From the NCBI GenBank assembly GCA_051886215.1, contig JBJEXX010000003.1:1-26739 (forward strand): a DNA stretch of 26,739 nt, in the 5' to 3' direction. Below, piece by piece: positions 22,037 to 26,739 of this stretch (its first letter is position 1; each line of letters opens with the position of its first letter). The position numbers and the translations under genes are program-made. The DNA is from JBJEXX01 sp051886215. Its GTDB lineage: Bacteria > Bacillota_I > Bacilli_A > RF39 > UBA660. The notes beneath the pieces were generated by a model that did no database searches, was not told the DNA's origin, and saw only the letters and a program-made list of their open reading frames with translations.

Positions 22037-23392
22037 ATGAAAGAAGAATTAGAACAAATAAAACAAGAAGCTATTATTTTATATAATCAAGTTTTAGTTT
22101 TTAAAACAACACCTAGAGAAATTGGTATGTATGTTGATAAAAATTATGTTTTATATAAATATGAGTTTACTTATAAAGATCAGATTTTAAATAAGGAACA
22201 AATTAAAGATTTAAATAATGATAATAAATTAGTTTTAAATAATTTTATTAAAGAAAATATAGATAAAAAATTTGAAAATATAATGATATTTGATGCTGGT
22301 TATAATGTAATACTTAATTATAATGATAAGCATAATGAAATAATTAATCATTATTCTTATAATGATCCTAATTGTTTTTTTACAAAAACTAAAAATTTAT
22401 TAAAATCATTCTGTTTAATATCAGATGAACAAATTAAAAAATTAAAAAAAGTAGAATTACATTTACATTTAGATGGTTCAGTTAGAAAAGAAACATTATA
22501 TGAACTTAGTAAAAGTAAAGATAATTTTGAAGATTTTAAAAGTAAAGTTTCTGTTTCTAAAAATTGTAAAGATTTAAATGAATATTTAGAAAAATTTGAT
22601 TTACCTTTAAAAGTAATGCAAAATAAAAAAAATATAACAAGAATAACTAAAGAATTATGTGAAGATTTATATAAAGATAATGTTATATATGCAGAAATTC
22701 GTTTTTCACCTTTATTACATACCAAAAGATTTCTTTCTTTAAATAAGGTTGTAGAAGCTACGATTTTAGGTATTAAAGATAGTAAAGTAAAAGTTAATTT
22801 AATACTTTGTTGCATGCGTGGTAGAAAGTTTAAAGATAATAAAAAGATTATTGATTTGGCACTTAAATATAAAAATCAAGGTGTAGTTGCGGTTGATTTA
22901 GCGGGTGCTGAAGGACTATATAAAACAAGTGAGTATGAAGATTTATTTAAATACGCTAAAGAAAAAGATGTATCATTTACAATTCATGCTGGTGAAGCTA
23001 GAGGAAAAGAAGAAGTTATTAAAGCTATAGAACTAGGAACTAAGAGAATAGGACATGGTATTCATCTAGAAAATGATAAAAATTTAATAGAAGAAATTAT
23101 TAATAAAAATATAGTACTAGAAATTTGTCCTACTAGTAATATTCAAACAAAAGCAGTAGAAAATATTTATTATCATCCAATAAAAAATTATTATAAACAA
23201 GGTATAAAAACCACTATTAATACTGATAATAGAACAGTTTCGAATATAACTTTGTTTGATGAATATAAATTACTTAGAGATATTTTTAATTTTGGAATAG
23301 ATGATTTTAAAAATATGAATATAAATGCTATAGAAGGTGCATTTATAAGTGAAGAAGAAAAAAATATATTAAAAAAAGAATTAGGAGAGTAG
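22037..23392 (+). CDS. adenosine deaminase with N-terminal extension
   Basis: The C-terminal part (about residues 133-451) is an adenosine/adenine deaminase TIM barrel that would hydrolyse adenosine to inosine and ammonia in purine salvage. The metal and active-site motifs are H142 and H144 (ELHLHLDGS), H317 with E320 (HAGE), H340 (GHGIHL) and D397 (TINTDNRTVSN). The Asp-Asn at 397-398, where animal enzymes have Asp-Asp, is, from memory, common in bacterial relatives. The first 130 residues are an extra, Asn/Lys-rich region with some strand character and no known motif; usual enzymes are about 330-350 residues. AGGAGA precedes the ATG. The next gene starts 1 nt after the stop, so it heads a three-gene operon. 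Confidence 0.92.
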   Translation: MKEELEQIKQEAIILYNQVLVFKTTPREIGMYVDKNYVLYKYEFTYKDQILNKEQIKDLNNDNKLVLNNFIKENIDKKFENIMIFDAGYNVILNYNDKHNEIINHYSYNDPNCFFTKTKNLLKSFCLISDEQIKKLKKVELHLHLDGSVRKETLYELSKSKDNFEDFKSKVSVSKNCKDLNEYLEKFDLPLKVMQNKKNITRITKELCEDLYKDNVIYAEIRFSPLLHTKRFLSLNKVVEATILGIKDSKVKVNLILCCMRGRKFKDNKKIIDLALKYKNQGVVAVDLAGAEGLYKTSEYEDLFKYAKEKDVSFTIHAGEARGKEEVIKAIELGTKRIGHGIHLENDKNLIEEIINKNIVLEICPTSNIQTKAVENIYYHPIKNYYKQGIKTTINTDNRTVSNITLFDEYKLLRDIFNFGIDDFKNMNINAIEGAFISEEEKNILKKELGE

Positions 23393-23393
23393 T

Positions 23394-24791
23394 ATGAAAA
23401 ATTATGATGTAATTATAGTTGGTGCTGGGCCAGCAGGATTATTTTCAGCTTATGAACTTATTGAAAATAATAAAGATATAAGTGTATTAATATTAGATAA
23501 AGGGAAAAGCGTTGAACATAGATTTTGTCCTATGAATAAAAATCATGTTCCATGTGCTAATTGTAATCCTTGTAATATTTTAAGTGGTTATGGTGGAGCT
23601 GGAACTTTTTCCGATGGAAAACTTAACTTTATACCTAAATTAGGTAAATCAGATTTATTTAAATATATGTCTATTAGTGAAGCTAATAAGTTAATAGATG
23701 ATACAGAAGAAATATTTACTAAATTTGGAATGGATGCTGAAATATATCCATCTAATATGGAAGAAGCTAAAAAGATTGCTAAGAAAGTTGCTTTAACTGG
23801 TAATAAACTACTTCTTATAAAACAAAAACATTTAGGAAGTGATAAATTACCTAATTATATTGATGATTTATGCAAATATTTAGAAGAAAAAGGTGTTACT
23901 TTACTTGAAGGTATGGATGTAGTTGATATTGAATCAAAAAGCAAAGATCAACACATAGTAAAATGTAAACACTTAAAAGAAGATATAGAATTTAGTTGTT
24001 CTAATTTAATTATTGCACCTGGTAGAACCGGAGCTCGTTGGGTTCAAGAACTTGCTGATAAATATAAAATCTCTTATACTTCTCAAAGTATTGAAATAGG
24101 TGTTAGAGTAGAAGTTAGAAAAGAAATATTAGAAGATATTTGTAGTATTATATATGATCCAACTATATTTATTAAGACAGATACTTATGGTGATGAAATA
24201 AGAACTTTTTGTACTAATCCAGGAGGATATGTAACTAAAGAAAACTATTATGGCTATATTTGTGTAAATGGGCATGCTTTAAAAGATATAAAATCAGATA
24301 ATTCTAATTTTGCATTTATCTCTAAAGTAAATTTAACTGAACCAGTTACTAATACTAGACTTTATGGAGAAAGTATCGCTAGAATCGCTAATGTTTTAGG
24401 TGATGGTAAACCAATAATTCAAACACTTAAAGACTTAAGAAATGGAAGACGTAGCAATTTTAATAGAATTAATAAAAACTTCTTAGAACCAACTTTAAAA
24501 GATTGTGTTGCTGGAGATTTGGCATTAGTTTTACCTCATCGTATTATTACTAATATTTTAGAAGGATTAGAAAAACTTGATAAAATCATTCCAGGAGTTA
24601 ATAATGATGAAACATTATTGTATGGACCAGAAATAAAATTCTTTAGTAATGAGATAGATACTGATAATAATTTTAAATTAAAAGATCATAATATTTATTT
24701 TATAGGTGATGGAGCAGGTAAAGCCGGTAATATTGTGACTGCGGCCGCAACAGGACTTGTAGCTAGTCGTGATATATTAAAAAGAAAATAG
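23394..24791 (+). CDS. FAD-dependent dehydrogenase, COG2509 family
   Basis: This 465-residue flavoprotein has an N-terminal FAD-binding Rossmann motif VGAGPAG (9-15) and the family's cysteine-rich signature with C45, C54, C57 and C60 before SGYGGAGTFSDGKL. The C-terminal FAD motif is YFIGDGAGKAGNIVTAAATG. Uncharacterised COG2509 dehydrogenases share this layout and their electron acceptor and substrate are unknown. The four Cys may bind a metal or act in redox, which is inference. It starts 1 nt after the deaminase stop with AGGAG inside the end of that gene, so translation is coupled. It is probably cytoplasmic. Confidence 0.9.
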   Translation: MKNYDVIIVGAGPAGLFSAYELIENNKDISVLILDKGKSVEHRFCPMNKNHVPCANCNPCNILSGYGGAGTFSDGKLNFIPKLGKSDLFKYMSISEANKLIDDTEEIFTKFGMDAEIYPSNMEEAKKIAKKVALTGNKLLLIKQKHLGSDKLPNYIDDLCKYLEEKGVTLLEGMDVVDIESKSKDQHIVKCKHLKEDIEFSCSNLIIAPGRTGARWVQELADKYKISYTSQSIEIGVRVEVRKEILEDICSIIYDPTIFIKTDTYGDEIRTFCTNPGGYVTKENYYGYICVNGHALKDIKSDNSNFAFISKVNLTEPVTNTRLYGESIARIANVLGDGKPIIQTLKDLRNGRRSNFNRINKNFLEPTLKDCVAGDLALVLPHRIITNILEGLEKLDKIIPGVNNDETLLYGPEIKFFSNEIDTDNNFKLKDHNIYFIGDGAGKAGNIVTAAATGLVASRDILKRK

Positions 24792-24813
24792 TATTAGATT
24801 GGGGAGTTATATT

Positions 24814-25449
24814 ATGTTAGCGAAATATGTAATTTTATTTTTCATCTATTCAATATTTGGATGGTTATTTGAGAATCTATGTCAACTTATTGAACAACAT
24901 AAAGTATCTAATAGAGGATTTTTAATGGGACCATATTGTCCGATATATGGAACTGGTGCATTATTAATTCACATTCTTTTAAAAAGATATGTAAGTGATA
25001 TAGTGGTCTTATTTATTATGAGTATTATAGTATGTTCGATATTAGAGTATATAACCAGCTATATAATGGAAAAAACATTTAATGCTAGATGGTGGGATTA
25101 TAGTGATAAAAAATTTAATATTAATGGTAGGATTTGTTTAGAAGCAAGTATTCCTTTTGGTTTATTAGGAACTATAAGTTTATATTTTATAAATCCATTT
25201 ATATTTTATTTATTAGATAAAGTACCTAATAATATATTAACCATAATAGCTATTATTTTATCATTCATAATTGCTTTAGATTTTTCTATATCTTTAAGTA
25301 TAATAGCTAAATTCAAAGATGTTGCTTTTAATCTAAAAGAAGACAATTCCGATCAAATAAGTTCTAAAGTAAAACAAGAATTAATTAAACGAAGTAAAAA
25401 TTACAAACGTTTACTTAAATCTTTCCCAAGAATCAAGATAAATAAGTAG
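24814..25449 (+). CDS. CmpB-type membrane protein (putative ABC transporter permease family, PF06541)
   Basis: This 211-residue polytopic membrane protein has about five predicted helices. The family pattern is clear: FGWLFENL near the start, NRGFLMGPYCPIYGTGAL, then EYITSYIMEKTFNARWWDY and GRICLEASIPFGLLG. The family is annotated as a putative ABC-transporter permease, but its biochemical role is not established and no ATPase is adjacent. A longer in-frame TTG start at 24799 exists, but GGGGAG (24801-24806) lies inside it, 7 nt before the ATG at 24814, so 24814 is chosen. It closes the deaminase operon and ends in a charged cytoplasmic tail. A terminator follows. Confidence 0.88.
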   Translation: MLAKYVILFFIYSIFGWLFENLCQLIEQHKVSNRGFLMGPYCPIYGTGALLIHILLKRYVSDIVVLFIMSIIVCSILEYITSYIMEKTFNARWWDYSDKKFNINGRICLEASIPFGLLGTISLYFINPFIFYLLDKVPNNILTIIAIILSFIIALDFSISLSIIAKFKDVAFNLKEDNSDQISSKVKQELIKRSKNYKRLLKSFPRIKINK

Positions 25450-25451
25450 AA

Positions 25452-25475
25452 AAGCAAGAAATTCTTGTTTTTTTT
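25452..25475 (+). terminator. intrinsic terminator of the ada operon
   Basis: AAGCAAGA (25452-25459) pairs with TCTTGTTT (25463-25470) with one G-U pair and loop AAT, followed by T's to 25475. Confidence 0.75.
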
Positions 25476-25493
25476 AAATGTTTATGTTATAAT
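25465..25493 (+). promoter_or_regulatory. promoter nested in the terminator (for 25524 gene)
   Basis: TTGTTT (25465-25470), a 17-bp spacer and TATAAT (25488-25493) with upstream TGT. The -35 is part of the 3' arm of the preceding terminator. The leader of about 24 nt contains GGGGGA. Confidence 0.7.
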
Positions 25494-25523
25494 TAGTGCA
25501 TCAATTGAACGGGGGAAAATAAT

Positions 25524-26558
25524 ATGAAATTAAATGAAGAACAAAAGAGAGAAATAAGAGAAGAAATAGAAAGTAAATTAAGAGGAGTAGAAGTTAGTTC
25601 TAGATTATCTATTGATAAGAAATTATTAGAACAATTAATTTTTGATATTAAAGATAATGGAATAAAGATTATTTCATGGTCAGGAGATTTCTTATCAAAA
25701 ATTGATTTAAGTGAAGTGTCATTTGATAATGTCTGGTGGCAAGGAGACAAAATAGTTTTAGATAATACAAATGCAATTATAGATTTTTCAAAGGGAATAT
25801 TTTCTTATACTTTTGGCGAAAAAATGGAGAACTGTAGTTTTGAAAATATGGATTTAACTGATTCTAATATAAATAAAGTTTCAAGATTTGATTTAGTAAA
25901 TTTTGATGGTGCCAAATTACCAGAAGATTTTTTTGAAAATAAAGATTTTAGAAATTGTAGTTTTAAAAATGTAGATTTAAAATTGGATATAAATTCTTAT
26001 GAATTGTATAACCGCTTTTATCGTTGTAATTTTTCAAACACAAATCTTTCTATAACTCATAGTATTAGAAATATTACAGAGGAAGAAAAAAAAGAATATA
26101 AAAGATATAATGAACTTTTTGAAAAAACAGTTTGTGAAGGGACATTTAATAAAATATTTTTATCTGATGCCGAACGTCAAGAAATGCGTGATTTAGAAGA
26201 AAAAACTTCTCAATTGAGAAAATATTTAGATGTTAAGGATAATTTAGAAAATGCTATTAACGATGATATGTTAATAGGATGTACAGTAAATGGTGAAATC
26301 ATAAAAAGTCAATCTGAAAAAGAAGATTCTTTTGAAAATTTTAAAAAATCATTATTAGATAGTTTTGATAAAAAAATTATTGAACAAGAGTCAAAAGAAG
26401 ATAATAAAACTTCTCAAAAAAATTCAGAAAATAATTCAAATTTAGCAGAATTTGCGTCTATGGTTTTTGAAAGTGTTGATAATGTTTTGAGTGAGAATAG
26501 TGAACAATATAAAAATTCTGATATTAGAATGCTAGTAAAAGAAATATTTAAAAAATAA
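25524..26558 (+). CDS. pentapeptide-repeat-like protein, unknown function
   Basis: The product has 344 residues. After a charged N-terminal helix, residues about 50-170 show degenerate five-residue repeats of the N-C-S-F-x / D-L-x-x form: IDLSEVSFDNV, MENCSFENMDLTDSNI, FDLVNFDGAKL, FRNCSFKNVDL, FYRCNFSNTNLS. These suggest a short or imperfect right-handed quadrilateral beta-helix. The C-terminal half is charged and helical (coiled-coil-like at about 215-245, then Lys/Glu/Asn-rich). There is no signal peptide. Pentapeptide proteins range from DNA-gyrase mimics to scaffolds, so function is not inferred. It is a monocistronic gene with a GGGGGA ribosome-binding site. Confidence 0.8.
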   Translation: MKLNEEQKREIREEIESKLRGVEVSSRLSIDKKLLEQLIFDIKDNGIKIISWSGDFLSKIDLSEVSFDNVWWQGDKIVLDNTNAIIDFSKGIFSYTFGEKMENCSFENMDLTDSNINKVSRFDLVNFDGAKLPEDFFENKDFRNCSFKNVDLKLDINSYELYNRFYRCNFSNTNLSITHSIRNITEEEKKEYKRYNELFEKTVCEGTFNKIFLSDAERQEMRDLEEKTSQLRKYLDVKDNLENAINDDMLIGCTVNGEIIKSQSEKEDSFENFKKSLLDSFDKKIIEQESKEDNKTSQKNSENNSNLAEFASMVFESVDNVLSENSEQYKNSDIRMLVKEIFKK

Positions 26559-26590
26559 AAAATACTTTGTTTTGATAACAAGTATTTTTT
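26557..26590. terminator. bidirectional terminator, 25524 gene / TetR-type gene
   Basis: AAAAAATACTTTGTT (26557-26571) pairs with AACAAGTATTTTTT (26577-26590) with one bulged base. Both flanks are T-rich in the outgoing direction. The left arm begins in the stop of the 25524 gene and the right arm covers part of the stop of the minus-strand gene. Confidence 0.7.
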
Positions 26591-26739
26591 ATTTTAATAA
26601 ATTTTTTATTTCTTTTAATAATTGTTCTTTAGATATATTCATATTAGTTCTAATCCACCAAGTTATTATATTCGTAAATCCACCTATATAAAATTCTAAT
26701 ATAATATCTATTTTAGAATTATTTTCTTTATAAAAAGTA
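26589..26739 (-). CDS. C-terminal fragment of a TetR-type regulator (runs off the window)
   Basis: Forty-nine codons are visible on the minus strand, open to the window edge and ending with TAA at 26591-26589. The segment IILEFYIGGFTNIITWWIR followed by NMNISKEQLLKEIKNLLK resembles the last helices of TetR-like regulators with a DhaS-type C-terminal domain, where an apolar helix with a (Y/F)xxGG/A pattern precedes a W-rich segment and a final amphipathic helix. The DNA-binding N-terminus is outside the window, so the family call is tentative. It converges on the pentapeptide-like gene. Confidence 0.55.
   Translation of the reverse strand, partial: TFYKENNSKIDIILEFYIGGFTNIITWWIRTNMNISKEQLLKEIKNLLK

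Noticed and set aside
22357..22815. Antisense open frame within the adenosine deaminase gene, 152 residues
   Set aside because: Opposite the catalytic region; Ser/Leu/Phe-rich composition typical of antisense reading.
24799..24813. TTG start for the CmpB-type protein
   Set aside because: GGGGAG is inside the extension with ideal spacing to the ATG at 24814.
25493..25750. Antisense open frame over the start of the 25524 gene
   Set aside because: Overlaps the promoter and ribosome-binding site of a real gene and lacks its own signals.
1..26739. CRISPR array, insertion sequence, phage or defence island
   Set aside because: No direct-repeat series, transposase, integrase or recognised defence domain was seen; gene content is mostly housekeeping plus orphans.

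Overview
The window is very AT-rich and comes from a low-GC Firmicutes-type bacterium. Several genes end in TGA (ylbF, rsmD, the prepilin peptidase, the pilin-like gene) and Trp is written TGG, so the code is the standard bacterial one (table 11), not the Mycoplasma code. A class B penicillin-binding protein with all catalytic motifs argues for a peptidoglycan wall. The gene neighbourhoods (nfo next to a DUF2624-like gene, ylbF next to rsmD) are Bacillus-like. Together with the extreme AT content, this suggests an uncultured Bacilli lineage of the RF39 / Erysipelotrichales kind. That placement is inference. No rRNA, CRISPR array, insertion sequence or phage gene was seen, and no gene-free stretch exceeds 300 bases.

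Layout. 1-3369: endonuclease IV (nfo), a convergent small DUF2624-like gene, and a divergently transcribed class B PBP. 3415-4693: two overlapping orphan genes, followed by a possible coding relic. 4865-5609: ribosomal protein L33 (short, 55 aa) and elongation factor P. 5643-8305: two long, charged, helical proteins of unknown function. 8359-8435: elongator tRNA-Met(CAT). 8588-10117: LysR regulator and HAD hydrolase. 10190-13359: a tight operon of a GspF/PilC-type platform protein, prepilin peptidase, YlbF-like protein and RsmD. 13406-14265: a helical unknown plus a small type IV pilin-like peptide, a plausible peptidase substrate. 14350-17814: an orphan gene and mutS. 17893-21334: two overlapping ABC half-transporters whose motifs fit a heterodimeric exporter with one degenerate ATP site. 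21341-21880: a convergent lipoprotein. 22037-25449: an operon of adenosine deaminase with a long N-terminal extension, a COG2509 FAD-dependent dehydrogenase and a CmpB-type membrane protein. 25524-26558: a degenerate pentapeptide-repeat-like protein. The right edge holds the C-terminal end of a TetR-type regulator on the minus strand.

The most distinctive feature is regulatory compaction. Intrinsic terminator stems repeatedly contain the stop codon of the preceding gene, and several run straight into the next promoter, nearly always an extended -10 of the form TGn-TATAAT. In three cases a TTG-type -35 hexamer lies exactly 17 bp upstream, inside the terminator hairpin. Leaders are typically only about 10-25 nt. 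Ribosome-binding sites fall into three classes (AGGAGG, GGTGAT/GGTGGT and G4-5 runs), all able to pair with the 16S tail in different registers. Four start codons were moved downstream of the longest open frame because a strong ribosome-binding site lies inside that frame.
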